Assembly: GCA_040500365.1 (NCBI GenBank)
Contig: CP148031.1
Span: forward strand, 806,001 to 870,000
From: Dehalobacter alkaniphilus
Lineage (GTDB): Bacteria; Bacillota; Desulfitobacteriia; Desulfitobacteriales; Syntrophobotulaceae
Direction of reading: 5' to 3'
DNA length: 64,000 nt
This document shows, piece by piece, positions 51,041 to 58,698 of this stretch. The notes beneath the pieces were generated by a model, which had not been told where the DNA came from, ran no database searches, and saw only the letters and a program-made list of their open reading frames with translations. Made by a program: the position numbers and the translations under genes. Each line of letters opens with the position of its first letter. Position 1 is the stretch's first letter.

Positions 51041-51448
51041 ATGGCAGGTTGGCTGGATAGTCCAATTTTTAATTTACTCGAGGGCGGGTTGGATGGACTC
51101 GGACTACGTCAGCGTGTCTTAGCCGACAATATTGCTAATAATGACACGCCCGATTTTAAAAGATCAGATGTTAGTTTCGATAAAATCCTGCAGGCCACGA
51201 TGGACAGCATGAACAATACAGCAGCAGTATCCGGCACAGAGCCCGGCCATATCCCTATCACCGGGACAGGGCTGACTTCAGACGGCTTTGTAGTTAAGGA
51301 TGAGAACACCACCTACCGCAATGACGGAAATAACGTGGATATTGACCTCGAAATGACCAGGCTTGCAGAAAATACGCTTCAATACAATTCATTATCCAGG
51401 ATGCTGACGATGCATCTTTCCATGCTGAAACAGGCAATTCAAGAATAG
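51041..51448 (+). CDS. flgB: Flagellar basal-body rod protein FlgB
   Basis: Proximal rod subunit (135 residues). Signature LDGLGLRQRVLADNIANNDT then PDFKRSDVSFDKILQ, ending ENTLQYNSLSRMLTMHLSML. The Shine-Dalgarno GAGGAG (51029-51034) is spaced for ATG 51041; ATG 51035 touches it. The gene is far from flgC-fliE and sits between two rod/hook genes, an unusual place for flgB. Confidence 0.9.
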   Translation: MAGWLDSPIFNLLEGGLDGLGLRQRVLADNIANNDTPDFKRSDVSFDKILQATMDSMNNTAAVSGTEPGHIPITGTGLTSDGFVVKDENTTYRNDGNNVDIDLEMTRLAENTLQYNSLSRMLTMHLSMLKQAIQE

Positions 51449-51479
51449 CTATCCAAGAATAGACGTTCGTTGGAGGGGC

Positions 51480-52259
51480 GTGAGTTTTTTGCTCAGAGGA
51501 TTATATACAGCAGCTTCAGGTATGATTATGAATAACCAACAGAGTGAGGCAATAGACCGGAATCTTGAAAATATGAACAATCCCGGTTATCTTGAGGAAA
51601 GTGAAAGAGTCACTTCATTTCCGCGTCTGCTGGTCAGTAGGCTTACCCCTTCTACGACCAGTGATAAGCCTTCGGAAAATGTTCCGCTGGGAATCATGGG
51701 AACGGGTGTCTACGCGGAGAAAGTCTTATACAGCACAGAACCCGGTTTGATCCGGGAAACCGGAAATATGACTGATGTGGCGCTTAACGGTGACGGCTTT
51801 TTCGCCGTTGAGACGCTTGACGGGGAACGTTATACCAGAAACGGACATTTTCAGGTTGATCCTTCCGGCATGCTCAGAACAGCAGGCGGTAATCTTGTTC
51901 TTGGTCAAAACGGAGCAATCGGCCCTTTGCCGGACGATTTCACCATTCTGCAGGATGGAACAATTATCAGTACTGAGAGCAGCCAGGTCATAGACAGACT
52001 TACAATTGTGGACATCCCTGCGGAAGATCTGGATCGTGACGGACTTACAAGTCTTTATAACAGCCAGAATCAGCCTACGGAAATACTACCGAAAAACATC
52101 CGGGTTGAACAGGGTTTTATTGAGGAATCAAACGTCGACCTAAATGCGCAAATGGTCAAAATGATTCAGGTAACGCGCTCGTATTCAGCGAATCAAAAAG
52201 TGGTCCAAACCAATGATGAAATTTTACAGAAAGCCGTCAATGAAATAGGAAAGGTGTAA
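51480..52259 (+). CDS. flgG: Flagellar distal rod protein FlgG
   Basis: A 259-residue rod protein. N-terminal LLRGLYTAASGMIMNNQQSE, middle MTDVALNGDGFFAVETLDGE and C-terminal EESNVDLNAQMVKMIQVTRS match FlgG/FlgF. The conserved NLANxxTxGFK motif is degenerate here (NLENMNNPGYLEE). Start GTG 51480 follows GGAGGGGC. Confidence 0.85.
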   Translation: MSFLLRGLYTAASGMIMNNQQSEAIDRNLENMNNPGYLEESERVTSFPRLLVSRLTPSTTSDKPSENVPLGIMGTGVYAEKVLYSTEPGLIRETGNMTDVALNGDGFFAVETLDGERYTRNGHFQVDPSGMLRTAGGNLVLGQNGAIGPLPDDFTILQDGTIISTESSQVIDRLTIVDIPAEDLDRDGLTSLYNSQNQPTEILPKNIRVEQGFIEESNVDLNAQMVKMIQVTRSYSANQKVVQTNDEILQKAVNEIGKV

Positions 52260-52301
52260 CCGGCTTCTGAAAAAGCAGAACATGCGTAAGAGGTGATAAC
52301 T

Positions 52302-52730
52302 ATGGGCTTCCAATCCGTTATTTTTTTGCTGGGTGGCGAAGAATATGGCCTCCCGATTGAGGTCGTGCAGGAAATAACACAGCTGACAGAAGTTCATCCT
52401 GTACCCCAGTCCACGAAATATGTCAAGGGCCTTATTATTATCAGAGGTCAGGCAATTCCGCTGATTGATCTGCATGCCAAATTTGAGATTCCGTCCCGGA
52501 ATGAGGCTGGTTTTGCAATCATTATGAAAATTAATGATAATGTTGTCGGCATTGCCGTTGATGAGATCATTGAGGTAAGGACACTCGAGAATGTTGTCCA
52601 GGCTCCTCCTTTGGTTGCTGCCTCATTTATCGGAGGAATTGTCAATCTCCCGGACAGACTGATCGTTCAGCTTGATCCGGCATTTATTTTTAGAACCGAT
52701 GAGCTGGAAGGTTTAAAGGCTTTGGCCTGA
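52302..52730 (+). CDS. cheW: Second CheW-type coupling protein
   Basis: A 142-residue single CheW domain. FLLGGEEYGLPIEVVQEITQ near the start and KGLIIIRGQAIPLIDLHAKF near 47-66 are typical. AGAGGTG is spaced for ATG 52302. It is the last gene of the sigma28-promoter unit and may serve a different receptor set from the copy at 25585. Confidence 0.92.
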   Translation: MGFQSVIFLLGGEEYGLPIEVVQEITQLTEVHPVPQSTKYVKGLIIIRGQAIPLIDLHAKFEIPSRNEAGFAIIMKINDNVVGIAVDEIIEVRTLENVVQAPPLVAASFIGGIVNLPDRLIVQLDPAFIFRTDELEGLKALA

Positions 52731-52861
52731 TTGGCTCCGCCTGCCTGTTTACTGGTGGCTGGAGGTTTGGTAGGCTAACTTGACTTTTTTCAGATATTGA
52801 TTTATATTAATTTAAAATTGAATTCATTTTAAATTAAATTAGAAAAGGAGGGCATCTGAGT

Positions 52862-52972
52862 ATGGCTTTGTGGGAATGTAGTGTATGCAAAAAGGTCTCT
52901 GAAGGAAGATGTCGTCCAAAACAATGTCCCGAATGCGGCGCTGATAAAGAAAAGATAGTGAAAAAGGATTAG
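52862..52972 (+). CDS. Tiny rubredoxin-like zinc-ribbon protein (RCKP type)
   Basis: A 36-residue protein with two CxxC knuckles: WECSVCKKV (4-12) and KQCPECGAD (20-28), with RCRPKQCP resembling the RCKP rubredoxin-like domain. AGAAAAGGAGGG gives a strong Shine-Dalgarno before ATG 52862. It probably binds one zinc or iron ion. The following membrane-protein gene starts two bases after its stop. Confidence 0.75.
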   Translation: MALWECSVCKKVSEGRCRPKQCPECGADKEKIVKKD

Positions 52973-52974
52973 CA

Positions 52975-53427
52975 GTGCATATCGACTATTATTTATATCT
53001 TTTTAAAATTAGTTGGCCGGCTTTGAGCGGTCTTTTTCTTGTCTGCATTTTTATAGGGACAAAATGTCTTTCTATACTCAGAAAGGCGTTGGCCGAAAAG
53101 AATTATTTCAGCAAATTTGTTGCTGCAGCCAAATCGCTTTTCCTGGTCTCGACCGTTTTTATTTACGTCCTGATGTTTATGGATTACAATCAGGATTGGT
53201 TGAACGATCCGGTAGTATCGAAAGGAGTCATCGAAAGCCTCGCGGCGGAAGCTGAGCAGTATACGCTCATTTTACGCAGCGGAGAAGAGATACTCACGTT
53301 AAGTATTGATGCAGCTGCTTTTCATAAGCTTCATAAGAACGATTTAGTGGAAGTCACTTATCTTCACCAGAAACAACAGGTAGTTCAATGCAGCGTATTA
53401 ACCCGACAAGCTGACAGTTTCATATAA
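52975..53427 (+). CDS. Unknown membrane protein
   Basis: Not recognised. The 150 residues contain two membrane segments near 12-31 and 47-65 and a C-terminal beta-rich cytoplasmic or outer domain (YTLILRSGEEILTLSIDAAA). The start GTG 52975 is two bases after the rubredoxin-like gene, so the two are co-translated. Confidence 0.65.
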   Translation: MHIDYYLYLFKISWPALSGLFLVCIFIGTKCLSILRKALAEKNYFSKFVAAAKSLFLVSTVFIYVLMFMDYNQDWLNDPVVSKGVIESLAAEAEQYTLILRSGEEILTLSIDAAAFHKLHKNDLVEVTYLHQKQQVVQCSVLTRQADSFI

Positions 53428-53542
53428 TAGCATAGCTCTATGTTTGACATTTAATGGAATTGATTATTGACGTCTCATGATATAATATAATTAAGCAATA
53501 GTGTTTTTATCAATACGTCCATGGAAAGGAGAGGTGGAATTT

Positions 53543-54166
53543 ATGCGTATTCTTAAGGTAAATGACAATACGGTTCGCATCTTTATCTCCTTTACCGAGC
53601 TCGCAGATCGCAATATATCTCTTGCTGACTTGTTTCAACGTTCCGCGAGAACTGAACAGTTTTTTTGGGAATTGATTTCAAAAGCCAGAGATGAGGTAGA
53701 CTTTAGTTTAGATCAGCCTTTCTGGATCCAGGCTACTGTTGCTTCAGAAGATGAATTTGTCATAACGGTAATTAAGCAGGAAGAACAAATTGATGCGGAG
53801 ATTAACCATATTATTCAAACCGCTTTTGGAGAAAAGAAAAAGAATCCGCGCCCTTCTCCGAAGTTTGCGTCTGAAGAGCAATGGGTATATTTATTTGAAG
53901 AATTTGAAGATGTGGTTTCCGCAGTCCGTCTTTTACCGGGGATTCTCCAGCTTCAATCCGCGTTGTTCCAATACGAGGATGAATATTACCTGACAATCAG
54001 CAACATTGGAAACCCGCGTAAAAAGAAACTGGCTGAAGCGATACTGGACGAATTTGGGGAATCTGTAATGACTACGGATACTTTCCTCAAAGAGCACGGT
54101 GAAACGATTATCGAGGAAGATGCCGTAAAAATCTTAAAACGCCTCGAGAAAAAGAAAAGGAGCTAA
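53543..54166 (+). CDS. mecA: MecA-family adaptor protein
   Basis: A 207-residue relative of MecA, the adaptor that brings substrates to ClpC/ClpP. The N-terminal domain starts MRILKVNDNTVRIFISFTEL with an acidic pattern, and the C-terminal domain has WVYLFEEFEDVVSAVRLL. GAAAGGAGAGG precedes ATG 53543; the longer frame to 53501 lacks support. The region upstream contains TATAAT (53481-53486) near TTGATT (53460-53465), a possible promoter with a short spacer. Confidence 0.82.
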   Translation: MRILKVNDNTVRIFISFTELADRNISLADLFQRSARTEQFFWELISKARDEVDFSLDQPFWIQATVASEDEFVITVIKQEEQIDAEINHIIQTAFGEKKKNPRPSPKFASEEQWVYLFEEFEDVVSAVRLLPGILQLQSALFQYEDEYYLTISNIGNPRKKKLAEAILDEFGESVMTTDTFLKEHGETIIEEDAVKILKRLEKKKRS

Positions 54167-54177
54167 AAGCTCCTTTT
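54155..54177. terminator. Bidirectional terminator between the mecA-type gene and the zinc-finger gene
   Basis: AAAAGGAGC (54155-54163) pairs perfectly with GCTCCTTTT (54169-54177) around TAAAA. The A- and T-runs make it usable from both sides, serving the plus-strand mecA-like gene and the minus-strand small gene. Confidence 0.85.
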
Positions 54178-54191
54178 GCTATATATAAGTA

Positions 54192-54374
54192 CTATCCGGC
54201 AGGATTGAAATGGCCTGTCTCGTAGAGTTTGCGGATACTGTTCAGGCAATCTGGACAAACGGTTTGTCTTTTGAACAACAGAAGCTGATCCGTGCCATTG
54301 CAGAAAATGCATTTGGATCTTTTTTTAGCATGAAACATGCGGAAGTCGTATATCTTTGTTCCGGAAGGCTCCAT
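54192..54374 (-). CDS. Small zinc-finger protein
   Basis: A 60-residue minus-strand protein with two CxxC pairs, KCIFCNGTD and TVCPDCLNS (spacing about 17), followed by IRKLYETG. A strong Shine-Dalgarno (AAGGGGGAAAGG) precedes ATG 54374 and the shared terminator lies just downstream, which supports a real gene over the opposing open frame. Function unknown; it lies upstream of and divergent from selA. Confidence 0.65.
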   Translation of the reverse strand: MEPSGTKIYDFRMFHAKKRSKCIFCNGTDQLLLFKRQTVCPDCLNSIRKLYETGHFNPAG

Positions 54375-54517
54375 TACCTTTCCCCCTTGGATTTATTTTA
54401 GTGGGCTGAAATGTTATTATAATCATATTAAACGATCCGGCTTGTCGAAATCCTAAAAAAAACCAAGCGGGTAAGAATGAACATTTTGTCTTAGATTGCA
54501 GAATTCGGGGTGTTTTT

Positions 54518-55963
54518 TTGAGAAACAGCAAACTGCGTCTTCTTCCTCCGGTAAACGAGGTCATTGCCGAATTAGCAAAAAACGATGACTGTAACGGTTA
54601 TGAACTTTCGGCAATTACCTGGGCTGTAAGGAAGGCTTTGGAAAAAGCCAGAAAGATTCTTTTGGATGATCTGAATCAAGATGGTGAAGAATTGAATAGT
54701 GGAAAAACTAAAAAACTTCACAATTTTTTGTACTGTCAGCCTGAGGAATTTGTACCGGTCTTTCGAGCGTGGTTGTATAAGGAGATCCAAGCACAATTGA
54801 GAGGTTATGGAAGTATGAAGAGAGTCATCAATGCTACAGGTGTAATTCTGCATACGAATTGCGGACGCGCACTGCTTGCTCCGGAAGCCGCCGCCTATGT
54901 CGCGGAACAGGCTGTTGTTTACAGCAATCTTGAGCTTAACCTTGAAACCGGGAATCGTGGTTCGAGGTATAGCCATATCGAAGAGATTTTGGCAGAGCTG
55001 ACCGGGGCCGAAGCATCCCTTGTTGTGAATAACAATGCAGCAGCGGTACTTTTAATCATGAATACTTTTGCCGTCCATAAAGAAGTCATTGTTTCCCGCG
55101 GAGAACTGGTGGAAGTCGGCGGATCTTTCCGTATTCCTGAAGTGCTCAAAGCAGGAGGGGCAAAACTGGTGGAAGTCGGAGCAACGAATAAGACCTGGCC
55201 AAAGGATTACCAGGAGGCGATTGGCCCGGAGACGGCGATGCTGTTGAAAGTACATACCAGTAATTATCGGATTCAGGGATTCCAGCATGAAGTTCCGGTT
55301 GATGAGCTTGTGGTGCTCGGTAAAGAGTCGGGGATCCCAGTTGTCGTGGATCTTGGCAGCGGCAGTTTCCTGGATGGATCGGAATATGGTCTTCCGCAGG
55401 AACCGACGGTGCAGGATACGCTGAAAAGCGGGGCTTCACTGGTTTCTTTCAGTGGGGATAAACTTTTGGGAGGCCCTCAGGCCGGAATTATTATCGGCAA
55501 AAAGGAACTGATTGACCGCTTGAAAAAAAATCAGCTTACTCGGGCTTTGAGAGTTGATAAGCTGGTTCTGGCTGCCTTGATCGGGACGCTCCGTTTCTAT
55601 CAGAGAGGGGAAACTGGTAAAATACCTGTCTGGAATATGCTTTCCCATACAAAAGATGATCTTTGGAAAGACGCGCTGAAGCTTAGTGAAATGCTTGCCG
55701 GCCTGCCCGGTTTGGAAATAGAGGTTATGGACGCTGAATCCTGCGTCGGAGGCGGGGCTTTCCCGACGGCGGTGCTTCCCACTTGCGTATGTGCGGTAAA
55801 GCCAAAGCAGAATTCCGTAGTTGATCTTGAAAGTTTTTTAAGACAGGGAGACGTACCTATTCTTGCCCGCATTGTGAAAGATGCAGTTATTTTTGACCCT
55901 CGGACGCTACTCCCGGAGGATTATCAGGTGATTGCAGACCGTTTACGGAAATGGGGTCCGTGA
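54518..55963 (+). CDS. selA: L-seryl-tRNA(Sec) selenium transferase SelA
   Basis: A PLP enzyme that converts Ser-tRNA(Sec) to Sec-tRNA(Sec) using selenophosphate (481 residues). The PLP-binding lysine is Lys315 in FSGDKLLGGPQAG, and the family block NATGVILHTNCGRALLAPEA is near 105-124. The start TTG 54518 follows a weak GGGGTG. selD follows 150 bases later on the same strand. Confidence 0.95.
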   Translation: MRNSKLRLLPPVNEVIAELAKNDDCNGYELSAITWAVRKALEKARKILLDDLNQDGEELNSGKTKKLHNFLYCQPEEFVPVFRAWLYKEIQAQLRGYGSMKRVINATGVILHTNCGRALLAPEAAAYVAEQAVVYSNLELNLETGNRGSRYSHIEEILAELTGAEASLVVNNNAAAVLLIMNTFAVHKEVIVSRGELVEVGGSFRIPEVLKAGGAKLVEVGATNKTWPKDYQEAIGPETAMLLKVHTSNYRIQGFQHEVPVDELVVLGKESGIPVVVDLGSGSFLDGSEYGLPQEPTVQDTLKSGASLVSFSGDKLLGGPQAGIIIGKKELIDRLKKNQLTRALRVDKLVLAALIGTLRFYQRGETGKIPVWNMLSHTKDDLWKDALKLSEMLAGLPGLEIEVMDAESCVGGGAFPTAVLPTCVCAVKPKQNSVVDLESFLRQGDVPILARIVKDAVIFDPRTLLPEDYQVIADRLRKWGP

Positions 55964-56053
55964 CAAAATACTCGTACAGCATTCTAAAATTACTTACTAA
56001 ACTGTTGATTTATCCTTTTTTATTTTATATTAGGTCTGCAGGTCATGTTATGT

Positions 56054-56059
56054 TATAAT
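56054..56059 (+). promoter_or_regulatory. Extended -10 promoter upstream of selD
   Basis: TG-T-TATAAT (56051-56059) is an extended -10 element 58 bases before selD. No good -35 hexamer lies 17 bases upstream, as is allowed for extended -10 promoters. It would give selD its own start independent of selA. Confidence 0.45.
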
Positions 56060-56116
56060 TGCTTTTGAAAAAAGCAAGTGAGCAACAAAAAGGAGAAAAC
56101 GAAAGGAGGGAAAGCA

Positions 56117-57211
56117 ATGTCCGGAGACAAAATAAGACTGACGCAGTACTCGAGCAAATCTGGCTGAGGGTGCAAGATTGGTCCTGGTGACCTGGCACAA
56201 GTTTTGTGTCACTTTCCAAAGCAAACGTCCAACCCGGATCTTCTGGTCGGCTTTGATACGTCAGATGATGCGAGTGTCTACCGTCTTAATGACAATCAGG
56301 CGATCGTCCAGACCGTTGACTTTTTTACTCCGATCGTTGATGATCCATATTCTTTCGGGCAAATTGCCGCAGCCAACGCCCTCAGTGATATCTATGCCAT
56401 GGGTGCGCGTCCGCTGACTGCGCTGAATCTTGTTTCTTTTCCGATTGATAAGCTTGATAAAAGCATATTAATGGAGATACTAAGAGGGGGAAAAGACAAA
56501 GTTGAAGAAGCCGGAGCATTAATCATCGGCGGGCATTCGATCGATGATCCTGAACCGAAGTATGGTCTGTCCGTAACAGGCATTGTTCATCCTGATCGGG
56601 TGCTGACGAATTCCAGCGCCAGGGAAAACGATTTGCTCGTTCTGACAAAACCATTAGGACTTGGGATTATCACGACTGGGATAAAAAACGGGATTGTCCC
56701 AGCAACGGATGAGAAAGCCGCCATTGAGGTCATGGCACGGTTGAATAAGGAAGCGTCGGAGATTGCAGTCTTGACCGGGGTAAATGCCTGTACGGATATT
56801 ACCGGCTTTGGTCTGTTGGGGCATCTTCACGAAATGATGAAAGCCAGTGGTATGCAGGCTGAGATCTTTGCAGGGAATGTTCCGGTTTTGGACTGTGCCT
56901 GGGACTGCCTAGAGAAAGGAACAATCCCCGGAGGAACGTTGTCCAACCTGATTTATCTCGAGGATTATCTGGAAGCAGCGTGCAGTTTGGACTGGAAATT
57001 GATCCTCGGTGATGCTCAGACTTCAGGGGGGTTGCTTCTGGCAGTGCCTGAAGAAAAAATTGAAATGCTAATCACGGAATGTCATAACAGGGATGTGCAT
57101 CCTGTCGAGATCATTGGCAGAGTATCGAAGGGAGAACCCGGAAAAGTATTAATTCGTGGGGGAACCCATGCCTTTGGCAAGACTACGATAAATGGAGTGG
57201 GACAGACTTGA
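56117..57211 (+). CDS. selD: Selenophosphate synthetase SelD, selenocysteine form
   Basis: Makes selenophosphate from selenide and ATP (364 residues). The frame starts at ATG 56117 after AAAGGAGGG and contains TGA at 56165-56167 (codon 17), exactly where SelD enzymes have their catalytic Cys or Sec: SSKSG-Sec-GCKIGPGDLA, with Lys20 also catalytic. The rest matches SelD: VGFDTSDDASVYRL and ADITGFGLLGHLHEM-type (CTDITGFGLLGHLHEM). Standard gene callers would start it late at about 56204. The end overlaps the next gene by four bases. Confidence 0.95.
56170..56198 (+). promoter_or_regulatory. Bacterial SECIS-like hairpin in selD
   Basis: Right after the in-frame TGA, GTGC (56170-56173) pairs with GCAC (56195-56198) and GGTC (56180-56183) with GACC (56189-56192) around a CTGGT loop. 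Bacterial selenocysteine insertion needs such a hairpin just downstream of UGA. The pairing is short, so the structure is a prediction. Confidence 0.6.
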
Positions 57212-58452
57212 GGAAGAAAAAAAATACAAAAAGGAAAGCTTTTACGATCATTGCAGTTTTGCTCGCAGGGATTATTGCCGGTTCGGCTGCCTTTGGCTAC
57301 TTTTTCTTAAATCAAGGAAGTACAGGCGCGGGAGGCAGCACAGAAAACTCAAGTACGGACTCTCTTAACAAACGGATAAGCTTCCTGTTAATCGGTGCAG
57401 ACAAAAGGCCCGGACAAACTTCCTATAATACGGATACTATCATTGTTGCGAGTGTGGATCCCGATACGAAATTAATTTCTCTCTTGTCCATTCCCAGGGA
57501 TACCAGGGTCAGCCTTCCCGGATCAAATTCTTACGTCAAAATCAATTCGGTCGTGATGTACCGAGGAATTCCTGAGCTGATGGATGAGGTTACTGAACTG
57601 ACGGGTATACTGCTTGACGGCTATGTCGTAACCAATTTTGACGGTTTTAAAAGTATTATCGACACAGTGGATGGAATTGAACTCGATGTTGAAATGGATA
57701 TGTACAAAGAGACCGGAGACGAAGTTGACGGCGTGATTGACCTGAAAGCCGGAGAGCAGCATCTGAACGGGACTCAGGCGCTCCAGTATGCCAGATTCCG
57801 GGGAGACAGCACCGCGGACATCGGCAGAACTGCACGGCAGCAGAAGGTTTTGAAAGCGGTGGCCAAAGCAGTCCTGCAGCCCTCAACCATTATTAAACTA
57901 CCAAAACTTATTCCTCAAATCAATGAAGTTGTTGAAACCGATCTGAAACTCGCGGATATTCTAAGACTATCCAAGGCAGCCGCGGCTTTCGACAGTTCAA
58001 ACATGGTGAATCAAACACTGCCTGGCTATGGACTTTATCTTGACAATATCAGTTACTGGGAAGTCAATCCCGATCATGCCAAACAAGTGGCTAAGAATCT
58101 TCTGCTCGGGATTACCACCGATATAACCATCGACGGGACAGTCCTCGACCTGCTGAGCCCGGAACTGCAGTCCCATATCACGGTACCCGGAAGCTCTTCA
58201 GATCCAAACGGAACCGCATCTCCAGGTCACGATGACTCGGGCAGTGCGAGCGGGAACAGTGAAGATCCATCCGGAGCAGAGCTGAATGACGGAAGTACGG
58301 GAACAAGCGACGGAACCGGTACGGACATTGGACAGGGTGCGGGTAGTCCGGACCAGGGCAACAGCCTGGGCCAGGATGAAAGTAATTTGAACAATGGCAA
58401 TGCTTCAGATAAAAAGACAAAGGAAATAAAGCTATTAATCATTCCTGAATAA
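57208..58452 (+). CDS. LytR-CpsA-Psr (LCP) family cell-wall ligase
   Basis: LCP enzymes attach polymers or glycans to peptidoglycan. The 414-residue protein has one N-terminal membrane segment (about 11-33) and an outer LCP domain starting ISFLLIGADKRPG with TDTIIVASVDP, SIPRDTRV and QYARFRGDSTADIGRTARQQ, carrying the conserved Asp and Arg residues. A low-complexity Ser/Gly/Asp/Asn tail follows (about 325-400). TTG 57208 overlaps the selD stop, so it is co-translated with an unrelated selenium gene. Confidence 0.9.
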   Translation: MRKKKNTKRKAFTIIAVLLAGIIAGSAAFGYFFLNQGSTGAGGSTENSSTDSLNKRISFLLIGADKRPGQTSYNTDTIIVASVDPDTKLISLLSIPRDTRVSLPGSNSYVKINSVVMYRGIPELMDEVTELTGILLDGYVVTNFDGFKSIIDTVDGIELDVEMDMYKETGDEVDGVIDLKAGEQHLNGTQALQYARFRGDSTADIGRTARQQKVLKAVAKAVLQPSTIIKLPKLIPQINEVVETDLKLADILRLSKAAAAFDSSNMVNQTLPGYGLYLDNISYWEVNPDHAKQVAKNLLLGITTDITIDGTVLDLLSPELQSHITVPGSSSDPNGTASPGHDDSGSASGNSEDPSGAELNDGSTGTSDGTGTDIGQGAGSPDQGNSLGQDESNLNNGNASDKKTKEIKLLIIPE

Positions 58453-58507
58453 TTCTCTTGTAGACAAATATCGAAATAGTCAGTAAAATGAGAGAGAATG
58501 ATCATAA

Positions 58508-58543
58508 AATACTGTAATCATGCTATTACAGTATTCTTTTTTT
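58508..58543 (+). terminator. Terminator after the LCP gene
   Basis: AATACTGTAAT (58508-58518) pairs perfectly with ATTACAGTATT (58525-58535) around CATGCT, followed by a T-run to 58543. It ends the selD-LCP transcript. Confidence 0.9.
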
Positions 58544-58624
58544 AAAAAAATTGTAGTTTAACAGATGATTCTTTGGCTTATTTTAGTTAATAATCTAATA
58601 CATTTATTTAATATATACGATTTT

Positions 58625-58640
58625 TAGGACTAAAGTCCTA
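58625..58640. promoter_or_regulatory. Palindrome upstream of the FapA gene
   Basis: TAGGACT-AA-AGTCCTA, a 7-base inverted repeat about 60 bases before the FapA-type gene. It could be an operator for a dimeric regulator or part of a leader hairpin. No known site was recognised. The rest of the 246-base gap is AT-rich with no visible gene. Confidence 0.4.
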
Positions 58641-58698
58641 TGTGCTTTGTTTTTGAAATCAGACTATTTTTCCAGGTTGTTTAAGGAGAGTGCGGGCC

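Noticed and set aside
54210..54401. Plus-strand 63-residue frame upstream of selA
   Set aside because: The opposite strand carries two CxxC pairs and a better Shine-Dalgarno; this frame shows no motif.
55964..56116. tRNA(Sec) (selC) between selA and selD
   Set aside because: No cloverleaf or T-loop sequence seen; only an AT-rich promoter region.
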